Shown here: one piece after another, positions 50,488 through 60,126 of the stretch
Numbering within the stretch: position 1 is the stretch's first letter
Layout: every line of letters starts with the position of its first letter
NCBI RefSeq assembly: GCF_003797775.2
Contig: NZ_CP060725.1
Span: 1,854,001 to 1,918,000, forward strand
Direction: 5' to 3'
Length of the DNA: 64,000 nt
Origin: Sphingopyxis sp. OPL5
Lineage (GTDB): Bacteria > Pseudomonadota > Alphaproteobacteria > Sphingomonadales > Sphingomonadaceae
Program-made: the position numbers and the translations under genes
The notes under the pieces: model-generated
Told to the model about the DNA's origin: nothing
The model's database searches: none
Seen by the model: only the letters and a program-made list of their open reading frames with translations

Positions 50488-51126
50488 ATGAAACGCACGC
50501 TTATCGCTTCCGTCCTCGCGCTCAGCGCAGCCGTCGTGACCGCCGCCGCCCCCACTGCATCGGAGTGGGAAATCGGCCCGATCATTCGCGGGAAAAACTA
50601 TTCGGTTGGCATGCCCCTGGCGCCGAAACCCGAGCGCGACGGCTGGTCGTTCGACTTCCCCGTCGGGAGCAAGGCGGCCGGGCATGTCCATTATGTGACC
50701 TTCCGCCCCGGATCGCTGGTGGGCAAATCGCGGATCGTCGTGCGTTACCGCATCGACGCGAAGCCCGGCACGCGCTTCGTACCGCAGGCGAACCCCGACC
50801 GCGTGGGGACGGTGTCGCTCTATCTCCAGCGGCGGGGCGACAGTTGGAACGCCAAGGGGCGTTATCAATATTATCGCTGGTACGCGCCATCGGCGACGGT
50901 GCGCGAGCTGGCGCCGGGGGTGGGTGAAATCAGCGTAGCGCTCGACGATCCGCAATGGATTTCGGTGCTGGGGCAGCCGTCGGCGAACAATCCGGGCGCG
51001 ATGCAGGACGCGCTCGCCGACATCGAGCGCATCGGGCTGGTGTTCGGGTCGTCGAATGCGCGCGGACACGGCGTCTATGCGACCGCGCCGTCGACCTTCG
51101 TGATGACGGGGTTCCGGGTCGACTAG
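50488..51126 (+). CDS. secreted hypothetical protein
   Basis: The 212-residue protein has a signal peptide (TLIASVLALSAAVVTAAA) and a beta-rich mature part (GSKAAGHVHYVTFRPGSLVG, VSLYLQRRGDSWNAKGRYQY, RIGLVFGSSNARGHGVYATA), suggesting a jelly-roll or carbohydrate-binding-like fold. No named family. Its TAG stop shares the four bases CTAG with the TAG of the convergent cupin gene. Confidence 0.68.
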   Translation: MKRTLIASVLALSAAVVTAAAPTASEWEIGPIIRGKNYSVGMPLAPKPERDGWSFDFPVGSKAAGHVHYVTFRPGSLVGKSRIVVRYRIDAKPGTRFVPQANPDRVGTVSLYLQRRGDSWNAKGRYQYYRWYAPSATVRELAPGVGEISVALDDPQWISVLGQPSANNPGAMQDALADIERIGLVFGSSNARGHGVYATAPSTFVMTGFRVD

Positions 51127-51590
51127 GGAATCCGCTTGGCCGGATAGGGCGTGCCGTCCTTGTGGAAATAACCCTCGGGCGTGAACAGCATGTCGATGTC
51201 CGAATAGCCGCCGCCGGTGTCATATTTCGCGCCGCCGCCGAGCGCAACGAGGATGCAGTCGGTCTCGCTTTCGTTGACCAGATGGTGACCGTTGGTGCTG
51301 CCCTTGGGCCAGACCGCGATATCGCCGGGGCGCATCGGCCAGCGGCCGTCGTCCTCGACCAGCACCGCCTCGCCCGCGATCATGATGACCATCTCGTCCT
51401 CGCCGTCGTGCCAGTGGCGCTGCGACGACATCGCGCCGGGCTTGAGCACGACATGGCTGGCGGCGAAATCGTCGATCCCGGTGACGGGCGCGAGGCGGCG
51501 GTACCAGCGGCCCTGCACCGCCGCATCATAGGGCGCGGGATAGCCGGTCGCGTTGGTTTGCGGGATGGCGTCGAGATCAAGCTTAGGCAT
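51123..51590 (-). CDS. cupin-domain protein
   Basis: The 155-residue protein is a single cupin: motif 1 RHWHDGEDEMVIMIAGEAVL (two His, one Glu), motif 2 PGDIAVWPKGSTNGHHLVN. Metal ligands look complete. GGAGG sits five bases before the ATG at 51590. It is convergent with the 50488 gene and divergent from dapE, with an R2 palindrome in the divergent gap. Such cupins may be enzymes or sensors; substrate unknown. Confidence 0.85.
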   Translation of the reverse strand: MPKLDLDAIPQTNATGYPAPYDAAVQGRWYRRLAPVTGIDDFAASHVVLKPGAMSSQRHWHDGEDEMVIMIAGEAVLVEDDGRWPMRPGDIAVWPKGSTNGHHLVNESETDCILVALGGGAKYDTGGGYSDIDMLFTPEGYFHKDGTPYPAKRIP

Positions 51591-51611
51591 GGGTCCTCCG
51601 CTTCCCTTCTG

Positions 51612-51680
51612 CCGTTGGCATCGAGCGAAGTCGAGATGCGCCCGCGCCAACGTGTCTCGACTTCGCTCGACACGAACGGG
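51612..51680. repeat. R2 palindromic repeat, copy 2
   Basis: CGTTGGCATCGAGCGAAGTC faces GTGTCTCGACTTCGCTCGAC. The family is the same as 28987-29066. It occupies the short divergent promoter gap between the cupin gene and dapE. Confidence 0.72.
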
Positions 51681-51692
51681 TAAGGGAGCGCC

Positions 51693-52826
51693 ATGACCCA
51701 TAGCATCGACCCCGTGGACCTCGCCCAGGCGCTGATCGCCGTCCCTTCCGTCACCCCGGCCACGGGCGAGGTGTTTGACGTGCTCGAGGCGGCGCTCACC
51801 CCGCTCGGTTTCATGGTCGAGCGCTTCGTCGACGGAATCGAACCCGACGGGCCGGTCGAGAACCTGCTCGCGGTCCGCGAAGGCGCCGGGCCGCGGCATT
51901 TCGGCTTTGCCGGGCATCTCGATGTCGTGCCGCCGGGCGTCGGCTGGGCGGGCGACGCCTTTGTCCCCGACGTGCGCGGCGAGCTGCTTTACGGCCGCGG
52001 CGCGGTTGACATGAAGGGGTCGATCGCGGCCTTTGTCGCCGCAGCCGCCGCGACACCGGCGAGCGCCGGGACGATCAGCCTGATCATCACCGGCGACGAG
52101 GAGGGCCCTGCGATCTTCGGCACCCGCGCGCTGATGGAGCATATGGCGGGGCGCGGGGTGACGCCCGACATGATCGTCGTCGGCGAGCCGACCTCGGTCA
52201 ACAAGCTGGGCGACATGGTGAAGATCGGGCGGCGCGGGTCGGTCAATATCTGGATCGACGTGCCGGGGACGCAGGGGCATGTCGCTTACCCGCACCTCGC
52301 CGACAACCCGATCCCCAAGCTGGTCCGGATCATGGCGGCGATCGACGCCGTGGTGCTCGACGAGGGCAATGACTGGTTCCAGCCGTCGAACATCGAGTTC
52401 ACCGACGTCGAGGTCGGCAATGGCGCCACCAATGTCATCCCGGCGTCGGCGCGGGCGCGGCTGTCGATCCGCTTCAACGACGCGCACAAGGGCGCCGAAC
52501 TGATCGCGATGATCGAGCGGATCGCACAGGGCGTCGAACCGAAGGCGAAGGTGCTGGGGAAGGTGTCGGGCGAGGCGTTCCTGACCCCGCCGGGCGATTT
52601 GTCGGGGCTGGTCGCCGAAGCGATCCATGCCGAGACCGACATCGTGCCCGAAATGTCGACGACGGGGGGCACGTCCGACGCGCGCTTCCTGCACGCGCTG
52701 TGCCCGGTGGTCGAATTCGGGCTGACCAATGCGACGATGCATAAGCTCGACGAGGCGGTCGCGGTGGCGGACCTGCATGCACTCACCGCCATCTATCGCG
52801 GGATATTGATGCGCGCCTTTGCCTAG
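51693..52826 (+). CDS. dapE: succinyl-diaminopimelate desuccinylase
   Basis: DapE hydrolyses N-succinyl-LL-diaminopimelate in lysine and cell-wall synthesis. The 377-residue M20 metallohydrolase shows FAGHLDVVPPG (first His, Asp), YGRGAVDMKG (bridging Asp), TGDEEGPA (Glu pair) and TTGGTSDARF. Length and motifs are standard. Its stop overlaps the convergent Smr gene by four bases. Confidence 0.95.
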   Translation: MTHSIDPVDLAQALIAVPSVTPATGEVFDVLEAALTPLGFMVERFVDGIEPDGPVENLLAVREGAGPRHFGFAGHLDVVPPGVGWAGDAFVPDVRGELLYGRGAVDMKGSIAAFVAAAAATPASAGTISLIITGDEEGPAIFGTRALMEHMAGRGVTPDMIVVGEPTSVNKLGDMVKIGRRGSVNIWIDVPGTQGHVAYPHLADNPIPKLVRIMAAIDAVVLDEGNDWFQPSNIEFTDVEVGNGATNVIPASARARLSIRFNDAHKGAELIAMIERIAQGVEPKAKVLGKVSGEAFLTPPGDLSGLVAEAIHAETDIVPEMSTTGGTSDARFLHALCPVVEFGLTNATMHKLDEAVAVADLHALTAIYRGILMRAFA

Positions 52827-53392
52827 TCGTCGCGGCTGCGGCGCAGGATGACATAGACCGCGCCCGCCCCGCCGTGGCTGATATGCGCGGGACGCAGCGC
52901 TACGATCTGGTCGGCATGAGACGAGTAGGCGAGCCAGTCGGGGAGCGAAGCGCGGATCGCACCGCGCGGGCGCGGGTCGCCGTGCATCTGCGGCAGGCGG
53001 TCGGCGCCGGGGCGCAGGCGCCCCGCGACGACGAGCAGCACACGCGCGCCGCGGATCAGCCCGCGGTGGATGCTCTCGTCGAGCAAAGTCTGCGCCGAGG
53101 CCAGCGTGTGGCCGTGAAGATCGATGCTCATGTCGGGGCGGACGAGCCCCTTGCGCAAGCGGCGGTCCCAATGGCCGTCGAGCGTCGCAGCGCTGTGTAT
53201 GCGGCGCGGCGGTGGGAGCGGCGCGGGTGGACCCGCGGCAAGGGGTGCGACGGTGCGTGGCGGCGTCTTGGGCGGCTTGACCGTCGGCGGGGCGGCGGCG
53301 GCAAGCGGGACGGACTGTCTGGCAATCGGCGTGACCGTCGCTGCCACCCTTTTCCAGAGCGCCGACTCGTCGGGGGCGAGCCGGCGAGCCAT
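52823..53392 (-). CDS. Smr-domain protein
   Basis: The 189-residue protein has a Pro/Ala-rich disordered N-terminal half and a C-terminal Smr domain with DLHGHTLASAQ (DLHG motif) and VVAGRLRPG. Smr domains are nicking or RNA-binding nuclease domains. It starts two bases after the mltA stop and follows Tim44 and mltA in one operon. The short TAG stop overlaps the dapE end. Confidence 0.88.
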   Translation of the reverse strand: MARRLAPDESALWKRVAATVTPIARQSVPLAAAAPPTVKPPKTPPRTVAPLAAGPPAPLPPPRRIHSAATLDGHWDRRLRKGLVRPDMSIDLHGHTLASAQTLLDESIHRGLIRGARVLLVVAGRLRPGADRLPQMHGDPRPRGAIRASLPDWLAYSSHADQIVALRPAHISHGGAGAVYVILRRSRDD

Positions 53393-53394
53393 CG

Positions 53395-54732
53395 TCAGCG
53401 CCGGATGAGGCGCGCGATGCTGGTGCGCGGCAGGAGGAGCAGCGCCGAGCCGCGTCCCGCCATGCCGCCGGCGATCGCACGCGCGTCGTTGCCGGCGCCC
53501 CAGAAGCTGTCGAAACGGTTCGCGCCCCTGATCGCGCCGCCGGTGTCCTGTGCGATCCACAGGCCGTTCGGTTCGGCGCGGTCGAGCGACAGGAAGACAG
53601 GGGCGCCGAGCGGCGTATATTTGGGATCGGCAGCGACACTACTGCGTCCCGTTACCGGCACGCCGAGCGCACCGAGGGGCCCGGGACCGACGATCTCGCG
53701 GAAAAAGACCCAGCTGGGATTCTCGTTCATTACCGCGGCGCCGCGCACCGGGTCGGCGCGCAGATAGTCGAGGATGCCCTGCATCGAGGTCTGGCCCGAC
53801 TTGAGTTCACCGCGATCGGCGAGCAGCTTGCCGATGCCAACATAGTCGCGGCCGTTCTGCGTGTCGTAGCCGATGCGCATGACCTCGCCGTCAGGAAGGC
53901 GCAGGCGGCCCGAGCCCTGGATCTGCAGGAAGAAGAATTCGGCGGCGTCCGCAGCCCAGGCGATTTCGAGTCCGCGGCCTTCGAGGGCGCCGCGCTCGAT
54001 CGCCCCGCGGTCGTAATAGCGCACGAGATTGCTGCCCTCGACCCGGCCGCGAATCTTCTTGCCCTTGAGGTCGTCCGAGAATTGGCCGAGATCGACATCG
54101 ATCAGGTCGGCGGGGCGGCGATAGATGGGGATGTCGTAGCCCGTGCGCTTGGTGCGCGATCCGGCGATTTCGGGCTCGTAATAGCCGGTGACGAAGGCGG
54201 TGCCGGCGCCGACCTGTACGGTGCCGAAATAGCGGGTGAAAAAGGCCGCAGCGTCGCTGTCGCGCCAGTCTTTCGCGGCGTTACAGCTGTCATTCCAGTC
54301 GGCGTTCTGAGTCAGGCCGCTGACGTCGGCGCGGCGCATGACCGAGGGGCAACTGAGGCGGAAGGCCGCAAGCGCCGCACTCGCCTGCGCCGCCGAGATG
54401 CCAAGGTCGGCATATTCGGGACCGACGACCACCCCGGCTTCGGCGGCCGTGATCGCGCTCGCGGGAACGGACGGCGCGGCCAGCGTAGCCCGTGGTGTGG
54501 CGGGGATCGGTTTCGCCGCGACCGTGCCGCTCTCCGACGGGCGCGGGGTGTAGGGGCGCGTGGAGCCCGTCGGCGTGGGCGTCGGCGACGAAGTTGGCGC
54601 AGGCACGGGGCGCGGCGTGGTTTCGACACGGCCGCCGCCCGCATCGGGAATCACCGACGAACAGGCCGACACGGCGGGCGCGATGGCGAGGAGGGCGAAT
54701 CCCAGCGCCCGGGTGGTCACGGGACCGGGCAT
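53395..54732 (-). CDS. mltA: membrane-bound lytic murein transglycosylase A
   Basis: The 445-residue enzyme has a lipoprotein-like signal (LGFALLAIAPAVSACSS), a Pro/Thr-rich linker, the MltA domain (about 150-330; FVTGYYEPEIAGSRTKRTGY, FFLQIQGSGRLRLPDGEVMR) and a C-terminal 3D domain with Asp residues in AQDTGGAIRGANRFDSFWG. It cleaves peptidoglycan glycan strands. The frame opens earlier, but ATG 54732 precedes the signal, six bases after the Tim44 stop. Confidence 0.92.
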   Translation of the reverse strand: MPGPVTTRALGFALLAIAPAVSACSSVIPDAGGGRVETTPRPVPAPTSSPTPTPTGSTRPYTPRPSESGTVAAKPIPATPRATLAAPSVPASAITAAEAGVVVGPEYADLGISAAQASAALAAFRLSCPSVMRRADVSGLTQNADWNDSCNAAKDWRDSDAAAFFTRYFGTVQVGAGTAFVTGYYEPEIAGSRTKRTGYDIPIYRRPADLIDVDLGQFSDDLKGKKIRGRVEGSNLVRYYDRGAIERGALEGRGLEIAWAADAAEFFFLQIQGSGRLRLPDGEVMRIGYDTQNGRDYVGIGKLLADRGELKSGQTSMQGILDYLRADPVRGAAVMNENPSWVFFREIVGPGPLGALGVPVTGRSSVAADPKYTPLGAPVFLSLDRAEPNGLWIAQDTGGAIRGANRFDSFWGAGNDARAIAGGMAGRGSALLLLPRTSIARLIRR

Positions 54733-54737
54733 CGCGA

Positions 54738-55403
54738 TCAGGCGGTTTCGGCTTCGTCTAGCAGCCAGTTGGGATCGTTGCTGCCGATCGCGCGGCGGAA
54801 GGTCCAATGGTCGTTGGTCTCGCGCGCGTCGATCATCGAGCCGGCGATCATATTGCCCTCAGCATCGCGGGTGATCGCGCTGATGTCGGCGCGATAGTGG
54901 ACGGTGACGCGCGCCTCGCCGCCCGACAGTTCGACCGCCGTGATCTTTGCCGAATCTATACCGACAAGGCGGTTGTCGAGCCGTTCGCCACGCGCCTCGC
55001 GCCCCGCGATCGCTTCGACGAAGCCTTCGTAGCTGTCCTGATCGCACAGGTCACGCAGCGTGTCGCGATCGCCGGTCCAGAAAGCCTCGAGGATCATGCG
55101 ATAGGCCGCCTCGGCTCCCTCCATGAAACGGCCGGCGTCGAAGCTGCGGTCGGTCGCGAGCAAGGCACGCAGCCCGGCTTCGGCGGCGGGTTCGTAGACG
55201 AGGCCAGCGGTGTCGGCGGCGCCCTGCGGCGCCGGGGGCGCATCGGGATCGTCGAGGCGCACCGGTGCGGGAGCGGCACGGTCGTCGCGGCGCGGCAGCA
55301 CGGGTTCCTGTTCGTGGCCCGTACGCTTGCCGAGCACCGAATAGAGCCGCATGCCGAGAAAGGCGGCAATCATGGCGAGCAGGACGATCGAAATGGCTGT
55401 CAC
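54738..55403 (-). CDS. Tim44/TimA-family protein
   Basis: The 221-residue protein has an N-terminal membrane helix (AISIVLLAMIAAFLGMRLYS), an acidic/Pro linker and a Tim44-like domain (about 85-215; YRMILEAFWTGDRDTLRDLC ... WTFRRAIGSNDPNWLLDE). The family is related to mitochondrial Tim44. It heads the operon with mltA and Smr, opposite secB across 284 bases, an arrangement shared by many alphaproteobacteria. Confidence 0.9.
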   Translation of the reverse strand: MTAISIVLLAMIAAFLGMRLYSVLGKRTGHEQEPVLPRRDDRAAPAPVRLDDPDAPPAPQGAADTAGLVYEPAAEAGLRALLATDRSFDAGRFMEGAEAAYRMILEAFWTGDRDTLRDLCDQDSYEGFVEAIAGREARGERLDNRLVGIDSAKITAVELSGGEARVTVHYRADISAITRDAEGNMIAGSMIDARETNDHWTFRRAIGSNDPNWLLDEAETA

Positions 55404-55687
55404 GGGCTGAAGTCCAATATGAATATCAAAAAAGTCGAACCGTTACATAGGCTATCGGCGGCCATGTTTCAAATGTCCATGGCCGCAGCCATGCGGGAGG
55501 TCAACGCCCGCACAACGCCTGCCACGCCGAAGCGGTTGCGGGGCACGCCCCCCGGGGCTCCCTATGGGCGCCCATTGTGCTGGCGGTCCGCCACTGCTAA
55601 GCGGCGCCGCAATCGCCCGTGCCGCCGGATCGACCGATTATGGCGCCGCGGGAGCCAGATGAAGACGACAGGGAAAGCAAGACCGAC

Positions 55688-56200
55688 ATGGCCGACGACA
55701 CCACGCCCGAATTCACCCCCGAAACCCTTTCGAACGGCGAAGACAATTTGCCGGCGATCGGCCTGATCTCGCAATATGTGAAGGATCTGTCGTTCGAGAA
55801 TCCGAATGCGCCCGCGATCTATCAGGTGCAGGACGCGCCTCAGGTCGACGTCCAGTTCAACATCGGTGCCGACAATGTCGGCGACAATCTGTTCGAAGTG
55901 TCGCTGAAGATCGATATCACCTCGAAGAATGCCGAGCTGGTCGGCTTCGTCGTCGAGCTGAAATATGCGGGGCTGTTCGGCGTGCGCAACGTGCCCGACG
56001 ACCAGCTCCAGCCTTTCTTCCTTGCCGAAGCGCCGCGCATCCTGTTCCCCTTCGCACGCCGGGTCGTCGCGGACGTCGTGCGCGACGGCGGCTTCCCCCC
56101 GCTGCTTCTCGAACCCATCGATTTCCACGGCCTGTTTCAGCAGCAAGCGCAGCAGATCGCGGCCGAACAAGCCGGCGAAGCGCCGGTCGGGCAGGCCTGA
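55688..56200 (+). CDS. secB: protein-export chaperone SecB
   Basis: SecB keeps preproteins unfolded and hands them to SecA. The 170-residue protein has the SecB core (LISQYVKDLSFENPNAPAIY, VDVQFNIGADNVGDNLFEVS, ELKYAGLFGV, ILFPFARRVVADVVRDGGFP, PIDF). ATG 55688 gives the standard N-terminus; the open frame from 55619 is spurious. GAAAG is a weak ribosome site. The R3 palindrome follows within 20 bases. Confidence 0.95.
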   Translation: MADDTTPEFTPETLSNGEDNLPAIGLISQYVKDLSFENPNAPAIYQVQDAPQVDVQFNIGADNVGDNLFEVSLKIDITSKNAELVGFVVELKYAGLFGVRNVPDDQLQPFFLAEAPRILFPFARRVVADVVRDGGFPPLLLEPIDFHGLFQQQAQQIAAEQAGEAPVGQA

Positions 56201-56218
56201 TCGCGCTGAACAACCATC

Positions 56219-56300
56219 GTCATTGCGAGGGCCGACGGCCCACGGCAATCCAGTGCGGCCCAAAACCGCTCTGGATTGCTTCGCTTCGCTCGCAATGACG
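56219..56300. repeat. R3 palindromic repeat between secB and murJ
   Basis: GTCATTGCGAGGGCCGACGG on the left and CGCTTCGCTCGCAATGACGC on the right make a long inverted pair, with CACGGCAATCCAG / CTGGATTGC inner arms. This is a well-known style of dispersed palindrome in alphaproteobacteria; only one copy is in the window. Confidence 0.82.
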
Positions 56301-56341
56301 CAGTCTATGGATCGCAGATCCACGCTCGCCGGGCGCGCCGC

Positions 56342-57934
56342 ATGAGCAGCCTGGTCAAGAGCGTCGGGACGATCGGCGGGCTGACGATGGTCAGCCGGTT
56401 GTTCGGCTTCGCGCGCGACATGCTGCTCGCGCGGGTGCTCGGGGCGGGACTCGCGGCCGACGCCTTCCAGCTCGCCTTCACCCTGCCCAATACCTTTCGC
56501 CGGCTGTTCGCCGAGGGCGCCTTTTCGGTCGCCTTCGTGCCGATGTACAGCCGCGCGCTGCACGGAGAGGGCGGCGAGGAAGCGGCGGCGAAATTTGCCG
56601 ACGATGTGCTCGCGCTGTTCCTGTGGGTGCTGCTGATCTTCTCCGCCGTCGCGATGATCGTGATGCCGGGGATCGTCTGGCTGCTCGCGCGCGAATATCA
56701 GACGGTGCCCGGCAAGTTCGAACTCGCCGTCTTCCTGAGCCGCATCACCTTTCCCTATCTCGGGCTGATCAGCCTCGTCGCGATGCTGTCGGGGCTGCTC
56801 AACGCGCGCTCGCGTTTCGCGCCCGGCGCGGCGGCCCCGGTGCTGCTCAACATCGTGCTGATCGCGGGCATCTTGATCGGTGCCGAGTTCCGCGGACCGG
56901 GCGGCGACGACCGTATCGTCGCGCTCGCGCTCGCGATATCGGTCGCACTCGCGGGGGTCGCCCAGCTCGCCTATCTCTGGTGGTCGGTGCGGCGCGCGGG
57001 GCTGAAACTCCACATCCGCCTACCCAAGGTCACCCCCGAGGTGAAGAAGCTGGGCATGCTGATCCTGCCCGCGACCTTTGGTGCCGGAATCTACCAGATC
57101 AGCCAGTTCGTCGACACCTTCTTCGCGACCAGTCTGCCGCAGGGGTCGCTGACCCTGCTCAAGCTCGCCGACCGGCTGAACCAGTTGCCGCTCGGTATCG
57201 TCGGCATCGCGCTGGGCACGGCGATCCTGCCGATGCTCGCGCGCCATATCCACAGCGACGACGGCGCCGAGGCCCAAAGGCTGCAGGCCAATGCGTTCGA
57301 GATCGCGACGCTGCTGACGCTGCCCGCCGCCGCTGCATTGGCAATCTGTGCCCCGGCCTTTACCGCCGCCTTTTTCGTCGGGGGCAAGTTCACCGCCGCC
57401 GATGGCGCGCTGATGGCGAATATCGTCGTCGCGCTGGTCGCGGGCCTGCCCGCCTATGTCATCGTCAAGATCCTGAATCCCGGCTTCTTCGCGCGCGAGG
57501 ATACGCGCACGCCGGTATGGACCGCGCTGGCGTCGCTGATCGTCAATATCGCGATCAACCTCTATGTCGTCGAACGCTATGGCATCGTCGGCCTCGCCGG
57601 GGCGACCGCGGTGTCGGCCTCCATCAATTGCCTGTTGCTCTATATCATCCTGCACCGACGCGGCTGGTTCCACTTCACCGCACGGCTCGGCGGGCGCATC
57701 CTGCGCCAGCTGGTCGCGGTCGCGGTGATGGCGGCGGCGCTGTGGTGGCTGATGCCGCAGCTTCAGGCCTATTATGCCGGGTCGGTAATCGAGCGGATCG
57801 GATCGCTCGGCGCGCTGTGCGCGGTCGGTGGCGTGACCTTCTTTGCCGCCGCTTTCCTGGTCGGCGCGCTTGACAAGGATCTGATCGCCATGCTGACGCG
57901 GCGGCGCGCCAAACCGGTGCTTACAGAGGAATAG
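56342..57934 (+). CDS. murJ: lipid II flippase MurJ
   Basis: MurJ flips lipid II across the inner membrane for peptidoglycan synthesis. The 530-residue protein has fourteen predicted helices and MurJ features: RLFGFARDMLLARVLGAGL near the N-terminus, FRRLFAEGAFSVAFVP, DRLNQLPLGIVGIALGTAIL and NPGFFAREDTRTPV. ATG 56342 gives the normal start; the frame extends into the R3 repeat only by chance. trpS follows after three bases. Confidence 0.95.
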   Translation: MSSLVKSVGTIGGLTMVSRLFGFARDMLLARVLGAGLAADAFQLAFTLPNTFRRLFAEGAFSVAFVPMYSRALHGEGGEEAAAKFADDVLALFLWVLLIFSAVAMIVMPGIVWLLAREYQTVPGKFELAVFLSRITFPYLGLISLVAMLSGLLNARSRFAPGAAAPVLLNIVLIAGILIGAEFRGPGGDDRIVALALAISVALAGVAQLAYLWWSVRRAGLKLHIRLPKVTPEVKKLGMLILPATFGAGIYQISQFVDTFFATSLPQGSLTLLKLADRLNQLPLGIVGIALGTAILPMLARHIHSDDGAEAQRLQANAFEIATLLTLPAAAALAICAPAFTAAFFVGGKFTAADGALMANIVVALVAGLPAYVIVKILNPGFFAREDTRTPVWTALASLIVNIAINLYVVERYGIVGLAGATAVSASINCLLLYIILHRRGWFHFTARLGGRILRQLVAVAVMAAALWWLMPQLQAYYAGSVIERIGSLGALCAVGGVTFFAAAFLVGALDKDLIAMLTRRRAKPVLTEE

Positions 57935-57937
57935 ATC

Positions 57938-58936
57938 ATGCGGACCTTGTCGGGCATCCAGCCCACCGGAAATTTGCACCTGGGCAATTATCTGGGTGCG
58001 ATCCGCAACTGGGTGCGCATGCAGGACGAGATGGCGGGCGAGAAGCTCTATTTCCTTGCCGACCTGCACGCGATCACCGTCCATAATGATCCCGCCGCGC
58101 TGACCGCGAATACGCGCGAGATGGCGGCGGCGCTGATCGCGGCGGGGATCGACCCCGCCAAGGCCATCCTGTTCAACCAGGCGCGCGTGCCCGCGCATGC
58201 CGAACTCGGCTGGCTCTTGTTCTGCACCGCGCGGATCGGCTGGCTGAACCGGATGACCCAGTTCAAAGAAAAGTCGGGCAAGAACCGCGAGGGCGCGAGC
58301 GTCGGCCTTTACGCCTATCCGGTGCTGCAGGCCGCCGACGTGCTGCTGTACCAGACGACGCACGTCCCCGTCGGCGACGACCAGAAACAGCATCTGGAAC
58401 TCGCGCGCGACGTCGCGACCAAGTTCAACCTCGACACCGGGACCGAAACCTTCACCCTACCCGATGCGACGATCCCGCCGGCGGCAGCGCGGATCATGAG
58501 CCTGCGCGACGGGTCGGCGAAGATGTCGAAGTCGGATCCGAGCGACGCGAGCCGGATCAACCTGGTCGACGATGCCGAGACGATCATGGCGAAGATCCGC
58601 AAGGCGAAGACCGATGCCGAGCCGCTGCCGTCAGAAGCGGCGGGGCTGGACGGACGACCCGAGGCGAAAAACCTCGTGTCGATCTATGCCGCGATGGCCG
58701 ACGAGAGCGTCGATTCGGTGCTGGCGCGTTTTGGCGGGCAGGGTTTCGGCGCGTTCAAGCCAGCGCTCGGCGAACTGCTGGTCGAAACGCTGACCCCGAT
58801 CGCGACGCGGCTGAACGCGCTGAAGGCCGACACGGCGGCGATCGACGCGGCGCTGGAGGATGGCGCGGCAAGGGCGAAAACGTTGGCACAGCCGACGCTC
58901 GACGCAGCCTATGCCGCGCTGGGGCTGTGCCGCTGA
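57938..58936 (+). CDS. trpS: tryptophanyl-tRNA synthetase
   Basis: The 332-residue class I synthetase has the HIGH-type motif PTGNLHLGNYLG (about 9-20) and KMSKSDPSD (about 194-202). Length and order are standard. Only three bases separate it from murJ, consistent with co-transcription. Confidence 0.96.
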   Translation: MRTLSGIQPTGNLHLGNYLGAIRNWVRMQDEMAGEKLYFLADLHAITVHNDPAALTANTREMAAALIAAGIDPAKAILFNQARVPAHAELGWLLFCTARIGWLNRMTQFKEKSGKNREGASVGLYAYPVLQAADVLLYQTTHVPVGDDQKQHLELARDVATKFNLDTGTETFTLPDATIPPAAARIMSLRDGSAKMSKSDPSDASRINLVDDAETIMAKIRKAKTDAEPLPSEAAGLDGRPEAKNLVSIYAAMADESVDSVLARFGGQGFGAFKPALGELLVETLTPIATRLNALKADTAAIDAALEDGAARAKTLAQPTLDAAYAALGLCR

Positions 58937-59012
58937 GCTTTGATGCCTGGTCCCGCTTGACGTCCGCGATGTGCCTGCCAATAGGGAGGTCGGGGCGACG
59001 GGGAGACGGGGC

Positions 59013-59894
59013 TTGCAATCATATTGTGGGGCAAGGCGATCGATGGCAGCGGGCGTTTTGCTGCTCACCGCCGTACCGGGACCGGCCGCAGCGCAAGCCT
59101 GGATCGGATTGATGGTCGGCGACATGATGTCGCGCCAGCAAGCGGCGTTACAGGAACGGGCGTGCATGTCGGGCACGCCGATGCCCGAAACCGAAATCGC
59201 CGAGGCGCGGCAACCGGCAACCCGGGTGATGCAAGCCTATTGGGCCAGCGTGGCTGCGGGTGAGCCCGCCAATGTCGGCGTGCAGTTTCATCTCGACAAG
59301 AAGAGCCGCTGGACCGCCGCCGGCCAAGCCCCGCGCGGAATGGCCGAGCTGTCCGCTCTTCGCGACCCGTTCGCGGGGCCAGACCGCCGCCTCGAAGACA
59401 TATCGTTCGTTCGCGCTGGCGACGGCAGTTCGGCGCGTGGCCAATGGCGGCTCCGCGACATCGGCGGTCGGCTGGTCGGAACCTATGTCGCGACCTTCGG
59501 CCGCAAATTGGGCGAATGGCGCCTGTCCGAACTGACGCTGGTCCCGCGCGAGACGTTCGTCGAACCGCTGGCACAATATTGCCATAAGCTGGGCGACGTG
59601 ATGCCTTATCGCCTGTCGTCGACCGAGGCGATCCGGGCCGGATTGGAAAAGCGGGCGGTCAAGGCCGATGCAAAGGCGAAAAGCGCCGAAACCGCGGCAG
59701 CGAAGGATAGCAGCTCCAAAGCCAGGGATAAGGCGACGAAGGCGGCCGAAGCCGCCGCGCTGCGCCGCGAGGAACTGGCCCAGGCCGTTTCCGAGGCGGA
59801 GAGGGCCAAGGCGGATGCCGAAAGCGCGCGCGAAGCCGAAGCCGCCGCCCGCGCCGCGCACCAGGCGATGCTCGACGCCGAAAAGACGGGTTGA
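59013..59894 (+). CDS. secreted hypothetical protein with C-terminal coiled coil
   Basis: The product has a signal-peptide-like start, a globular part (about 30-190 with two cysteines) and an Ala/Lys/Glu-rich C-terminal coiled coil (about 215-290). I favour TTG 59013, which gives a basic RR N-region and has GGGAGA upstream; ATG 59043 and GTG 58971 are alternatives. No named family. A long antisense frame here is a shadow. Confidence 0.6.
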   Translation: MQSYCGARRSMAAGVLLLTAVPGPAAAQAWIGLMVGDMMSRQQAALQERACMSGTPMPETEIAEARQPATRVMQAYWASVAAGEPANVGVQFHLDKKSRWTAAGQAPRGMAELSALRDPFAGPDRRLEDISFVRAGDGSSARGQWRLRDIGGRLVGTYVATFGRKLGEWRLSELTLVPRETFVEPLAQYCHKLGDVMPYRLSSTEAIRAGLEKRAVKADAKAKSAETAAAKDSSSKARDKATKAAEAAALRREELAQAVSEAERAKADAESAREAEAAARAAHQAMLDAEKTG

Positions 59895-60126
59895 GGGCAT
59901 GGGTCGCGGGACCGAGCGCCGCCCATGCCGCGCCGGAACTGTCCCACTGAATCTTTGCGCGAGCGGCCTGTTCGGGCAGCAAAATCCTTGTTTTCGATAG
60001 AACTGGCCCCATATCGCGAATTGAACCGTCGTGCGATGGAGCGAGTTCAATCAAGGTTAAGCCGCCTCGGCATAGTCATGGTATAAAGAGCGGCCTTTGC
60101 GTGCACCGACTCACGGAGCCAAGACG

